Origin: Streptomyces griseoruber
GTDB taxonomy: Bacteria; Actinomycetota; Actinomycetes; Streptomycetales; Streptomycetaceae
DNA: 64,000 nt
Direction: 5' to 3'
NCBI RefSeq assembly: GCF_001514205.1
Contig: NZ_KQ948765.1
Coordinates: 652,762 to 716,761 of the forward strand
Part shown: one piece after another, positions 45,421 through 53,701 of the stretch
Numbering within the stretch: the first letter of the stretch is position 1
How the letters are laid out: the number at the start of each line of letters is the position of its first letter
Translations under genes and position numbers: made by a program
Notes under the pieces: model-generated
The model's database searches: none
What the model was told of the DNA's origin: nothing
The model's input: the letters and a program-made list of their open reading frames with translations, nothing else

Positions 45421-45571
45421 CTTTACCATTGGGGGGCCGTACGAGAGCGTGCGGTCCCCTGCGAGTCCTCGAAAGGTGTGAGCGTCCGCCCATGGGCGAG
45501 CCTCCCAGTAGCCGTGCGCGACATCGCGCGATCCTCCCTGCCCTGCCGGACCATGGGACGGAGGTGAACCG
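45421..45571 (+). promoter_or_regulatory. structured leader upstream of DUF21-CBS genes
   Basis: A region without reading frame contains a long stem (GGGGGCCGTACG / CGTGCGGTCCCC with the loop AGAG, 45432-45459, G-U pairs counted), the palindrome GCCCATGGGC and GCGCGACATCGCGC. Clustered helices before ion-handling genes suggest an RNA switch or attenuator. I could not match it to a named class. Confidence 0.35.
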
Positions 45572-46906
45572 ATGACGGAAGTGCTCCTGCTGCTGGTGGC
45601 GATCCTGCTGTCCGTCGCGTGCGGTGCCTTCGTGGCCGCCGAGTTCTCGCTGACCACGGTCGAGCGCAGCGAACTGGAACGGGCGGCGGAGCGCGGTGAG
45701 CGCGGTGCCTCCGGCGCACTCAAGGCCGTACGGAATCTCACCTTCCAGCTCTCCGGCGCGCAGCTCGGCATCACCGTGACCAACCTGGTCGTCGGCATGC
45801 TCTCCGAGCCGTCGATCGCCGCGCTGATCGCGGGACCGCTGGAGTCGGCGGGCCTGTCGGGCGCGACGGCGAGCTCGGTGGCGCTCGTGCTGGGCACGGC
45901 GCTGTCGACGGTCTTCCTGATGGTCGTCGGCGAGCTGGTGCCGAAGAACTGGGCGATCTCCTCGCCGCTGCCCGTGGCCAAGACCGTGGGCAACGGGCAG
46001 CGCTGGTTCAGCTCCGCCTTCCGGCCCTTCATCACCCATCTCAACAACACCGCGAACCACATCGTGCGTCGCTTCGGTGTGGAGCCGACCGAGGAGCTGG
46101 CCGCCGCGCGCGGCCCCCAGGAGCTGGCGGCCCTGGCCCGGCACTCGGCCCGCGAGGGCGCGCTGGAGGCGGACACCGCCGAGCTGTTCGTGCGCACCCT
46201 GAACCTGGCCGACCTGACCGCGGAGAACGTGATGACCCCGCGCGTCCAGGTCATCTCCCTGGACGCCCAGGCGACCTGCGAGGACGTGGCGAACGCGACC
46301 CGGGCGACGGGACTGTCCCGCTTCCCCGTCCACCGCGGCGGCCTGGACGCGGTCGTCGGCACCGTGCACATCAAGGACGCCCTGGCGATCCCCGCCGAGC
46401 GGCGTCTGCACGTACCCGTCTCGGAGATCATGCGCGAGCCGCTGCTGGTCCCGGAGTCGCTGACCGTGGACCGGCTGCTGGACCGGCTGTCCGGCAAGCG
46501 GACGATGGCCGTGATCATCGACGAGTACGGCGGTACGGCGGGCGTGGCGACCCTGGAGGACATCGTCGAGGAGGTCGTGGGCGAGGTCCGCGACGAGCAC
46601 GACCCGCACGAGACGCCCGACCTGGCCCCCGCGGGCACCGACGACGACGGCCGCGCGCTGTACTCGGCCGACGGCGCCGCCCGGATGGACCAGCTCGCGC
46701 GGGTGGGCCTCAACGCCCCCGAGGGGCCGTACGAGACGCTCGCCGGCCTCGTCGCGACGGAACTGGGCCGGATACCGGCCGTCGGTGACGGCGTCGAGGT
46801 CGCCGGCTGGCGCATGGACGTGGTCGACGCGTCCGGCCGCCGCGCCGCACGCGTGCTGCTGCACGCCCCGCTCACCGAGGACCACGTGGAAGGGGCGGAC
46901 CAGTGA
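45572..46906 (+). CDS. DUF21-CBS-CorC_HlyC membrane protein (hemolysin/CNNM family)
   Basis: A 444-residue protein with a DUF21 membrane domain (about 1-185, SVACGAFVAAEFSLTTVERSEL, GELVPKNWAIS), a CBS pair (about 205-330, NVMTPRVQVISL, GTVHIKDALA, VIIDEYGGTAGVATLEDIVEEVVG) and a C-terminal CorC_HlyC domain. The family handles magnesium or cobalt at the membrane. The stop overlaps the GTG of a second DUF21 gene, so they probably form a hetero-complex. Confidence 0.94.
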   Translation: MTEVLLLLVAILLSVACGAFVAAEFSLTTVERSELERAAERGERGASGALKAVRNLTFQLSGAQLGITVTNLVVGMLSEPSIAALIAGPLESAGLSGATASSVALVLGTALSTVFLMVVGELVPKNWAISSPLPVAKTVGNGQRWFSSAFRPFITHLNNTANHIVRRFGVEPTEELAAARGPQELAALARHSAREGALEADTAELFVRTLNLADLTAENVMTPRVQVISLDAQATCEDVANATRATGLSRFPVHRGGLDAVVGTVHIKDALAIPAERRLHVPVSEIMREPLLVPESLTVDRLLDRLSGKRTMAVIIDEYGGTAGVATLEDIVEEVVGEVRDEHDPHETPDLAPAGTDDDGRALYSADGAARMDQLARVGLNAPEGPYETLAGLVATELGRIPAVGDGVEVAGWRMDVVDASGRRAARVLLHAPLTEDHVEGADQ

Positions 46907-47916
46907 CCGCCGTACAGCTGCTGATCGCCCTGGCGACCCTCGTCGTCAACGCGTTCTTCGTCGGCGCGGAGTTCGCGCTGATCTCCGTCCGCCGCGCCCA
47001 GATCGAGCCGTACGCCGAGCAGGGCGACCGGCGCGCCAAGAGCGTGCTGTGGGGCCTTCAGCACGTGTCCGCGCTGATGGCGGCGGCACAGCTCGGCATC
47101 ACCCTGTGCACGCTGATCCTCGGTGTGGTCGCCGAACCGGCGATCGCGCATCTGCTGGAGCCGGTGTTCCACGCGGTCGGGGTACCCGAGGGCGCGGGAC
47201 ACGCCGTGTCCTTCGTGATCGCGCTGGTGCTGGCCACCTATCTGCACATGCTGCTCGGCGAGATGGTCCCGAAGAACATCGCGCTCGCGGAGCCGGTGCG
47301 CAGCGCGCTGGTGCTCGGTCCGCCCCTGGTCACGCTGTCCCGGGCGCTGCGCCCGGTGATCTTCGCCATCAACGCGTTCGCCAATGCCCTGCTCAAGCTG
47401 CTGCGGATCGAGACCAAGGACGAGGTCACGGCGGCCTTCTCGGACGCCCAGCTCGCCCAGATCGTCAAGGACGCGGGTGCGGCGGGGCTCATCGACGGCC
47501 GCGCCCAGGAACGTCTGCACGACGCCCTGGAGCTGGGCCGCCGCCCGGTGCGGGACGTCGTACTGCCGCTGGAACGGGTCGTCCACGCGCGCGTGGGCGT
47601 CACGCCCGAGCAGCTGGAGGGGCTGGCCGCCGAGTCGGGGTTCTCCCGGTTCCCGGTGGTGGACGAGGGGCGGCGGATCATCGGCTATCTCCATGTGAAG
47701 GACGCGCTGGACGCCTCCCCGCGGGACGAGCCGTTCCGGCTGCGGGACATGCGGCCCATCGCGCGCGTGCGGGAGGCGACGCCTCTGGACGACGTCCTCA
47801 CCGCGATGCGGGGCAGCCGTACGCACCTGGCGGCCGTGCTCGGCACGGACGGACGGCTGGCCGGGCTGGTGACGATGGAGGACGTGCTGCGCGAGCTGTT
47901 CGGACAGCCGGCGTGA
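46903..47916 (+). CDS. DUF21-CBS membrane protein, second paralogue
   Basis: A 337-residue relative of the preceding protein: DUF21 (about 1-185, FFVGAEFALISVRRAQIE, GEMVPKNIALAEP) and CBS pair (about 205-335, DVVLPLERVVHARVG, GYLHVKDALD, AGLVTMEDVLRELFG). It lacks a CorC_HlyC domain. It starts at GTG 46903, overlapping the previous stop. The pairing of long and short paralogues is usual in actinobacteria. Confidence 0.94.
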   Translation: MTAVQLLIALATLVVNAFFVGAEFALISVRRAQIEPYAEQGDRRAKSVLWGLQHVSALMAAAQLGITLCTLILGVVAEPAIAHLLEPVFHAVGVPEGAGHAVSFVIALVLATYLHMLLGEMVPKNIALAEPVRSALVLGPPLVTLSRALRPVIFAINAFANALLKLLRIETKDEVTAAFSDAQLAQIVKDAGAAGLIDGRAQERLHDALELGRRPVRDVVLPLERVVHARVGVTPEQLEGLAAESGFSRFPVVDEGRRIIGYLHVKDALDASPRDEPFRLRDMRPIARVREATPLDDVLTAMRGSRTHLAAVLGTDGRLAGLVTMEDVLRELFGQPA

Positions 47917-47997
47917 CACTTGGGCGCCCGGGGCCGCGTACCGGACGGGGGGTGACCGACCACCAGGTATGGGCCCCGGGCTACCATCTATGTCGCC

Positions 47998-48777
47998 ATG
48001 CAGACGAACCCCACACACACCAGCCTGGTCGCGGTCGGCGACTCCTTCACCGAGGGCATGTCGGACCTGCTGCCCGACGGCTCCTACCGGGGCTGGGCCG
48101 ACCTCCTGGCGGGCCGGATGGCGGCCCGCACGCCCGGCTTCCGGTACGCCAACCTGGCGGTGCGCGGCAAGCTGATCGGGCAGATCGTCGCGGAGCAGGT
48201 CGACGTGGCGGCCGCGATGGACGCCGATGTGATCACCCTGGTCGGCGGTCTCAACGACACCCTGCGCCCCAAGTGCGACATGGGCATGGTCAAGGGACTG
48301 CTCACGGAGGCGGTGGAGCGGCTGGCCCCGTCCTGCAAGCAGCTGGTGCTGATGCGCAGCCCGGGCCGCCAGGGTCCCGTCCTGGAGCGGTTCCGGCCGC
48401 GCATGGAGGAGCTGTTCGTCTGTGTCGACGAGCTCGCCGCGCGGCACGGCGCGCTGGTCGTCGACCTGTACGGCGCCCCCTCGCTCTCCGACCCGCGGCT
48501 GTGGGACGTCGACCGGCTGCACCTGACGCCCGAGGGGCACCGCCGGGTCGCCGAGGCGGTCTGGCAGACCCTCGGCTACGACCCGGAGGACACCGAGTGG
48601 CGCACGCCGGTCCCGGCCACCGTGCCGCCCGGCTGGGCCGCCCGCCGGGCCGCCGACGCCCGCTTCGCCAAGCAGCACCTGCTCCCGTGGATCGGCCGCC
48701 GGCTGACCGGCCGCTCCTCCGGGGACGGCCGCCCCGCGAAGCGCCCCGAGCTGCTGCCGTACGAGGGTCCCGCGTAG
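47998..48777 (+). CDS. SGNH/GDSL hydrolase
   Basis: A 259-residue esterase-type enzyme. Block I VAVGDSFTEGM (catalytic Ser), block II Gly in NLAVRGKLIG, block III GGLNDT (Asn), block V DRLHLTPEGH (Asp and His). No signal peptide is visible, so it is cytosolic. The C-terminal 60 residues are basic and extend past the usual fold. The ester substrate is unknown. Confidence 0.93.
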   Translation: MQTNPTHTSLVAVGDSFTEGMSDLLPDGSYRGWADLLAGRMAARTPGFRYANLAVRGKLIGQIVAEQVDVAAAMDADVITLVGGLNDTLRPKCDMGMVKGLLTEAVERLAPSCKQLVLMRSPGRQGPVLERFRPRMEELFVCVDELAARHGALVVDLYGAPSLSDPRLWDVDRLHLTPEGHRRVAEAVWQTLGYDPEDTEWRTPVPATVPPGWAARRAADARFAKQHLLPWIGRRLTGRSSGDGRPAKRPELLPYEGPA

Positions 48778-48901
48778 GGAAGCCGCCGGGACGGGACCCG
48801 GACCGCGCCCGCCGACACCCCCGGGTGACGCCCGTCTCGTAGGATCCGCCGAACGGGGCCGTGGCGCTGGCCTGCGCGAATCGCCAGTAGAATCCGTACA
48901 C

Positions 48902-50344
48902 GTGACTTCTGCGCCCGCCAAGCCCCGCATCCCGAACGTCCTCGCCGGACGGTACGCCTCCGCCGAGCTCGCCACGCTCTGGTCGCCCGAGCAGAAGGTG
49001 AAGCTGGAGCGTCAGCTCTGGCTCGCCGTGCTGCGGGCCCAGAAGGACCTCGGGATCGAGGTGCCGGACGCGGCGATCTCCGACTACGAGCGTGTCCTGG
49101 ACACCGTCGACCTGGCCTCCATCGCCGACCGCGAGAAGGTCACGCGGCACGACGTGAAGGCGCGGATCGAGGAGTTCAACGACCTCGCCGGGCATGAGCA
49201 GGTCCACAAGGGCATGACGTCCCGCGACCTCACGGAGAACGTCGAGCAGCTCCAGATCCGCCTCTCGCTGGAGCTGATCCGCGACCGTACGGTGGCGGTG
49301 CTGGCGCGCCTGGGCAAGCTGGCCGGCGAGTACGGCGAGCTGGTCATGGCGGGCCGCTCGCACAACGTGGCCGCGCAGGCCACCACCCTCGGCAAGCGCT
49401 TCGCGACGGCCGCCGACGAGCTGCTCGTGGCGTACGGCCGGGTCGAGGAGCTGCTCGGCCGCTACCCGCTGCGCGGTATCAAGGGCCCCGTCGGGACGGC
49501 GCAGGACATGCTGGACCTGCTGGGCGGTGACGCGGGCAAGCTGGCCGAGCTGGAGGACCGGATCGCCGGCCACCTGGGCTTCTCGCAGGCCTTCACCTCC
49601 GTGGGCCAGGTCTACCCGCGCTCGCTGGACTACGAGGTCGTGACCGCGCTGGTCCAGCTCGCCGCCGCCCCCTCCTCGCTCGCCAAGACGATCCGGCTGA
49701 TGGCGGGCCACGAGCTGGTGACCGAGGGCTTCAAGCCCGGCCAGGTCGGCTCCTCGGCGATGCCGCACAAGATGAACACCCGCTCCTGCGAGCGCGTCAA
49801 CGGCCTGATGGTCATCCTGCGCGGTTACGCGTCGATGACCGGTGAGCTGGCGGGCGACCAGTGGAACGAGGGCGACGTGTCCTGCTCGGTGGTGCGCCGG
49901 GTGGCCCTGCCGGACGCGTTCTTCGCGCTGGACGGTCTGCTGGAGACGTTCCTGACGGTGCTCGACGAGTTCGGCGCCTTCCCGGCGGTCGTGGCCCGGG
50001 AGCTGGACCGCTACCTGCCGTTCCTCGCCACCACCAAGGTGCTGATGGGCGCGGTGCGCGCGGGCGTGGGCCGTGAGCTCGCGCACGAGGCGATCAAGGA
50101 GAACGCCGTCGCCTCCGCCCTCGCGATGCGCGAGCAGGGCGCCGAGCGCAACGAACTGCTGGACAAGCTGGCCGCCGACGAGCGCCTTCCGCTCGACCGC
50201 GCCCAGCTGGACGCCCTGATGGCCGACAAGCTGTCCTTCACGGGCGCTGCGGCCGCGCAGGTGGCCACGGTCGTCGGCCGGATCGAGGAGATCGTGAAGC
50301 AGCGGCCGGAGGCGGCCGGTTACACCCCCGGGGCGATCCTCTGA
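48902..50344 (+). CDS. purB: adenylosuccinate lyase
   Basis: A 480-residue fumarase-superfamily enzyme making AMP from adenylosuccinate and AICAR from SAICAR. The signature loop is [10 protein letters not shown] (catalytic Ser), and [26 protein letters not shown] and [16 protein letters not shown] carry the general acid/base histidines. It starts at GTG 48902. Its TGA at 50342-50344 overlaps the CTG at 50341 that appears to start mug, so the two genes were once co-translated. Confidence 0.97.
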   Translation: MTSAPAKPRIPNVLAGRYASAELATLWSPEQKVKLERQLWLAVLRAQKDLGIEVPDAAISDYERVLDTVDLASIADREKVTRHDVKARIEEFNDLAGHEQVHKGMTSRDLTENVEQLQIRLSLELIRDRTVAVLARLGKLAGEYGELVMAGRSHNVAAQATTLGKRFATAADELLVAYGRVEELLGRYPLRGIKGPVGTAQDMLDLLGGDAGKLAELEDRIAGHLGFSQAFTSVGQVYPRSLDYEVVTALVQLAAAPSSLAKTIRLMAGHELVTEGFKPGQVGSSAMPHKMNTRSCERVNGLMVILRGYASMTGELAGDQWNEGDVSCSVVRRVALPDAFFALDGLLETFLTVLDEFGAFPAVVARELDRYLPFLATTKVLMGAVRAGVGRELAHEAIKENAVASALAMREQGAERNELLDKLAADERLPLDRAQLDALMADKLSFTGAAAAQVATVVGRIEEIVKQRPEAAGYTPGAIL

Positions 50345-50583
50345 CACCCTCGCCCCGCTTCACCCAGGCGGAACTGGAGGCCGCCCGCGACCGTCTCGTA
50401 CCGGACGTCGTCGCGGGCGGTCTGCGTGTGCTGTTCTGCGGTATCAACCCGGGGCTGACGACCGCCGCGACCGGTCATCACTTCGCCCGTCCCGGCAACC
50501 GCTTCTGGCCGGTGCTGCTTCTCTGCACTTCACTCGAATGGGTGATGAGGTATGTGGTGGGCATGGCAAGGCTCCATTTCTGA
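50341..50583 (+). pseudogene. mug: mug 5' fragment, G/U mismatch-specific DNA glycosylase, interrupted
   Basis: Reads [17 protein letters not shown] ... [32 protein letters not shown], the N-terminal third of Mug/TDG including the GINPG catalytic loop, then leaves homology at TGC 50516-50518 and stops at 50581. No ATG, GTG or TTG is in frame nearby upstream; CTG 50341 in a CTGA overlap with purB is the probable start. Joining 50341-50518 to 62503-62909 gives exactly 195 in-frame codons with ...FWPVL-HLSGFTP..., so this is a clean insertion. The protein would lack the second half of the fold, so the glycosylase is lost. Confidence 0.93.
50516..50557. repeat. element left end, copy 1
   Basis: TGCTTCTCTGC-A-CTTCACTC opens the element and recurs at 51977 with few changes, continuing to GGTATGTG in both. 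It contains an imperfect hairpin (CTTCACTC / GGGTGATG), probably the recombinase-binding arms of the left attachment end. Confidence 0.8.
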
Positions 50584-50798
50584 CGGATCGGCTCATGGGT
50601 TGCTGCAAGGGGGGAGGCGGCTGGTGCTGGGGATGTCCACTTCCACGTCGGCTGCGGGAAACGTCTGCTGGATGCGCGTGTGCTGGCTTGCCCAGGCGTT
50701 GTCGTGCTGCTGGGGCGAGACGGTGTGGCCCATGCCCCGGGCAGTTGAAGCCGTTATTTCCGCTCATGCGCGGACGGGCATCGCCTAGCCTGCTCCGC

Positions 50799-51638
50799 AT
50801 GCCCGACAACACCACGCACGCGAAGCGTGACGACCGGCCTGAGGAATCCCGGCGAGTGCGCCTGAGCCAGACGTTCGATGAAGATGCGGAGTTGTACGAC
50901 CAGACCAGGCCCGGCTACCCGTCGGAGCTGTATGACGACCTTGCGGAGTTCGCCGGTGCCTGCCCGGGTAGCCGAGTACTGGAGATCGGCTGCGGGACCG
51001 GGCAGGCCACGGTGCCGCTGGCCGGACGCGGCTGTCGGATCACGGCCGTCGAGGCAGGACCGAGTATGGCCGCAGTCGCCCGCCGTAACCTGAACGGGGC
51101 TGCGGGGGTGGAGATCGTTACGGCGGACTTCGAGAGCTGGCCTCTTCCGGAGGAGTCGTTCGATGTGGTCTTCGCCGCGACCGCTTTCCACTGGATCGAC
51201 CCGGCGGTTCGAATGGCGAAGGCTGCCGAGGCGCTGCGTCCGGGCGGGGCGCTCGCCGTGGTGCGGACCCAGCATGTGAGGGGTGGTACCGAGGAGTTCT
51301 TCGTCGAGGTCCAGCGCTGCTATGAGCGGTTCGATCCGGACACACCACCTGGGTTTCGGACTCCGGAAGCCGCCGACATCGACGGCTCGGACCACGCCCA
51401 GGAGGTCGTGCAGAGCGGTGCGTTTGGTCCCACGGTCTTCCGCCGTTACGAACGGGACCTTACGTACACCACGTCGGAGTATCTGAGGTTGCTTCAGACC
51501 TACTCCGGTCACCGTGCTCTTTCAGAAACTGCCAGGAGCGGCCGGCTGGGGTGTATTGCAGGCCTGATCGACGGGCGGTACGGCGGTCGGGTGACCAGGC
51601 GGTATCTCATCGAGTTGGCGGTGTCGCGTCGGCGGTGA
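50799..51638 (+). CDS. class I SAM methyltransferase, element cargo
   Basis: A 279-residue methyltransferase. Motif I VLEIGCGTGQATVPLAGRG, acid VEAGPSM, motif II FDVVFAATAFHWIDP, motif III ALRPGGALAVV. The order QTFDEDAELYDQTRPGYP at the N-terminus is typical of small-molecule methylases of the Methyltransf_11 group. It is carried as cargo in the leftmost remnant element. ATG 50799 starts at MPDNTTHAKRDD; an in-frame ATG at 50538 would begin in the left end and is rejected. About 215 bp ahead of it shows no gene. The substrate is unknown. Confidence 0.88.
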   Translation: MPDNTTHAKRDDRPEESRRVRLSQTFDEDAELYDQTRPGYPSELYDDLAEFAGACPGSRVLEIGCGTGQATVPLAGRGCRITAVEAGPSMAAVARRNLNGAAGVEIVTADFESWPLPEESFDVVFAATAFHWIDPAVRMAKAAEALRPGGALAVVRTQHVRGGTEEFFVEVQRCYERFDPDTPPGFRTPEAADIDGSDHAQEVVQSGAFGPTVFRRYERDLTYTTSEYLRLLQTYSGHRALSETARSGRLGCIAGLIDGRYGGRVTRRYLIELAVSRRR

Positions 51639-51756
51639 CGCCGTTTGGCACGCCGTGGGACCCTCCGTTGGCCACAGAGCACGAGGGGCGAAAGGTCCAG
51701 TCTGTGATGGCTCCGCTCAGGAGGCGTACTGCCTGCTGGCCACAGGTGATGGAGTT

Positions 51757-51979
51757 TCACGGGTTCTCCCTCCCCCTGCGAGGTTTTGGGATCCCGAGGT
51801 CGACGGGCAGCCGCTGGTCTCGGCGTTGCGTTTCGTCGCGCTTGGCACGGAGGAAGGAGAGGGTGAGGTCGATGCCTTCGATGTCACCGGCCCAGCCTTC
51901 AGCTTCGGCGCGTGCTCGGCGGTCGAGGAGGTCGGTCTCCAGCTCCGCGAGGCGGGGCAGCATCTTCGGGTTGACATGC
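51757..51979 (-). pseudogene. tnpB tail stub of the leftmost remnant element
   Basis: Reads HVNPKMLPRLAELETDLLDRRARAEAEGWAGDIEGIDLTLSFLRAKRDETQRR, matching position by position the tail of the second tnpB (HINPKMLDRLEELESDLL ... EVEGINLTLTFLRSKRDETQRR). The homology stops exactly at TGC 51977-51979, where the second left end begins. The rest of this tnpB is absent from the window. Confidence 0.88.
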
Positions 51980-52020
51980 TTCTCTGCGCTTCACTCTCAT
52001 GAGTGAAGGGAGGTATGTGA
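51977..52020. repeat. element left end, copy 2
   Basis: TGCTTCTCTGC-G-CTTCACTC matches the end at 50516 with few substitutions. Here the hairpin is perfect: CTTCACTC (51989-51996), loop TCAT, GAGTGAAG (52001-52008). It interrupts the tnpB stub after TGC, as copy 1 interrupts mug after TGC. Confidence 0.85.
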
Positions 52021-52158
52021 CTTGTCAAAGCGCCTCCGAGATGGATGGGATGGGATCAGGGGTGGCGAGATGGTCGTTGACCGCCGAGCCCTGGCAAGTC
52101 GCGTCCTGGCCAAGAGTGCTGATCGGTATGGGCAAGGTGCGTCGACTACAGTGCGGTG

Positions 52159-52236
52159 TGGGCCGTGACTGGCGCTGAGGTGGAGTACCACCGGGGAGCG
52201 GTCTGACGAGATGTCGTTGCCGTGCGCCTGGGCGAG
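52159..52236 (+). promoter_or_regulatory. ZTP riboswitch (pfl motif) upstream of folD
   Basis: The conserved 5' block GGCCGTGACTGGCGCTGAGG, hairpin GGTGGAGTACCACC, CGGGGAGCG, and the 3' GCGCCTGGGC pseudoknot block occur in the right order and spacing for the pfl RNA that senses ZMP/ZTP, the alarmones of 10-formyl-THF shortage. It ends 26 bp before the folD ATG. In known cases ligand binding turns on folate and purine genes such as folD, purH and glyA. Here it is carried in a mobile element. Confidence 0.85.
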
Positions 52237-52262
52237 TGGTCAGCAACGCCTGGAGGACAATC

Positions 52263-53129
52263 ATGTCCGCGACTCAGACGGTCCAGCTCATGGACGGCAC
52301 CAGCCTTGCCAAGCGCCTCGTCAAAGAGGCTGCCGTCAAGGCGGCGGAGATTTCGCAGCGCACGGGCGCTGCCCCCTGCCTGGCGACGGTACTGGTGGGA
52401 GAGGACCCCGCGTCGGTCACGTACGTCCGTATGAAGCGGGCGCGGTGCGCGAAGGCAGGCATAAAGTCTCGGCACATCGGTCTGCCTGCCACTACCACGG
52501 CCGCTGAGCTGATCGACACGCTGGCCGGATTGTCCGGCGATCCGAAGGTGCACGGCATCCTGCTCCAGCATCCTTGCGGTCCGCACATCGACGAGCGCGC
52601 GGCGTTCGAGGCCATCGCCCCAGAGAAGGATGTGGACGGGGTCACGATGCATTCCTTCGCCGCCATGAGCTTTGGCCTGCCGGGCTTCGTGTCCTGCACA
52701 CCGGGCGGGATCATGCGCCTGCTGGAGGCATACGACGTCGACCTCGCCGGCAAGCACGCCGTCGTGGTGGGCCGCAGCGCGATCCTCGGCAAGCCGGTGG
52801 GCATGCTCCTGCTCGCCAAGGACGCAACGGTGACGTACTGCCACTCGCGGACGGCGGACTTGTCGAGAATCATCCAGGAAGCGGATGTCGTGGTAGCGGC
52901 CGTGGGACGACCCCGACTGATCCGGGGTGAGGACATCAAGCCCGGCGCGGTGGTGATCGATGCCGGATACAACCCGGGCAACGTCGGCGACGTGGACTTT
53001 GACACCGCCCTCACCCGCGCCCGTCTGATCACTCCGGTGCCCGGCGGCGTCGGGCCGATGACCATCGCCGTCCTGCTCGCACAGACCGTGAACGCTGCCG
53101 CAAACCAGCTCGGAATCCAGCACCACTGA
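52263..53129 (+). CDS. folD: bifunctional methylene-THF dehydrogenase/cyclohydrolase, element cargo
   Basis: A 288-residue FolD interconverting 5,10-methylene-THF and 10-formyl-THF. Substrate residues are kept: VTYVRMKRARCAKAG (Tyr and Lys), ILLQHP (Gln) and EKDVDGV (Asp). The NADP motif is VVVGRSAILGKPVG and the C-terminal TPVPGGVGPMT is intact. Where most FolD proteins read VQLPLP this one reads LQHPCGPHID, marking a divergent subgroup. ATG 52263 has GGAGG 6 bp upstream; the in-frame GTG 52236 is within the riboswitch. It is probably an extra copy besides the housekeeping folD. Confidence 0.93.
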   Translation: MSATQTVQLMDGTSLAKRLVKEAAVKAAEISQRTGAAPCLATVLVGEDPASVTYVRMKRARCAKAGIKSRHIGLPATTTAAELIDTLAGLSGDPKVHGILLQHPCGPHIDERAAFEAIAPEKDVDGVTMHSFAAMSFGLPGFVSCTPGGIMRLLEAYDVDLAGKHAVVVGRSAILGKPVGMLLLAKDATVTYCHSRTADLSRIIQEADVVVAAVGRPRLIRGEDIKPGAVVIDAGYNPGNVGDVDFDTALTRARLITPVPGGVGPMTIAVLLAQTVNAAANQLGIQHH

Positions 53130-53188
53130 CCTGGGCGCCGCCGACAATTCCGTGGCAAGTACCCAGTGAGACATCCGCCTGGCGAAGG

Positions 53189-53626
53189 TCATTGCGACTC
53201 CTTCGGACGGCGGGGTGTGGGGATGCCAAGATCGACAAGTGGTCGCTGGGCTCGACGTTGCGTCTCGTCGCGCTTGGAGCGGAGGAAGGTGAGCGTGAGG
53301 TTGATGCCTTCGACCTCACCAAGCCAGTTCTCGTCCTCGGCGCGCCGGAGGCGGGCAAGAAGGTCGGATTCGAGTTCTTCGAGTCGGTCGAGCATCTTCG
53401 GGTTGATGTGGAGCATCGGACAGCGGATGCAGGCGTGTTCGTGCTGGCAGGGGGTGCCGTAAGGGCGTCCACAGGAGCCGAGTTCGACCTTGCGGCGGTC
53501 GAAGTGCTCCTCGAACTCTCCCCATTCCTGATCCGTCGTGTCGCGGTACTCACCCTCGGGCCGAATCTGGCGGCGGTGGTGCAGGTGCTCCTGGTAGTGG
53601 CGGACGACATCCTCGTCGAAGACCGC
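53189..53626 (-). pseudogene. tnpB C-terminal fragment, separated from its gene by a nested element
   Basis: Reads AVFDEDVVRHYQEHLHHRRQIRP ... EEHFDRRKVELGSCGRPYGTPCQHEHACIRCPMLHINPKML, the tail normally following the catalytic RGYV of this large recombinase type. CGRPYGTPC-HEHACIRCP is a probable zinc knuckle. Homology starts at 53626. Joined to 59227-61242 it forms one 818-codon frame (2016 + 438 nt). Upstream in-frame codons to 53689 belong to the nested element, so the apparent ATG there is not a real start. Confidence 0.9.
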
Positions 53627-53661
53627 TAATGGTGGAGTCGGGTATTGGAACTGTCCGAATG

Positions 53662-53677
53662 CCCCGCCCATGCGGGG
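53662..53677 (-). terminator. hairpin after the SUKH-like gene, near the nested element end
   Basis: CCCCGC-CCAT-GCGGGG lies 25 bp past the stop of the last gene of the nested operon and 35 bp from the element boundary. It may terminate that operon. A longer ATGCCC...GGGCAT repeat encloses it. Confidence 0.5.
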
Positions 53678-53701
53678 ACCTATGGGCATGGATGAGGGCT
53701 C

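Noticed and set aside
45421..45571. M-box (ykoK) magnesium riboswitch
   Set aside because: I could not locate the conserved M-box blocks in order. Only generic hairpins are visible, so it was kept as an unassigned leader.
50341..50583. Functional short Mug protein
   Set aside because: The fragment lacks the second half of the fold, including the loop that inserts into DNA, and ends in element sequence.
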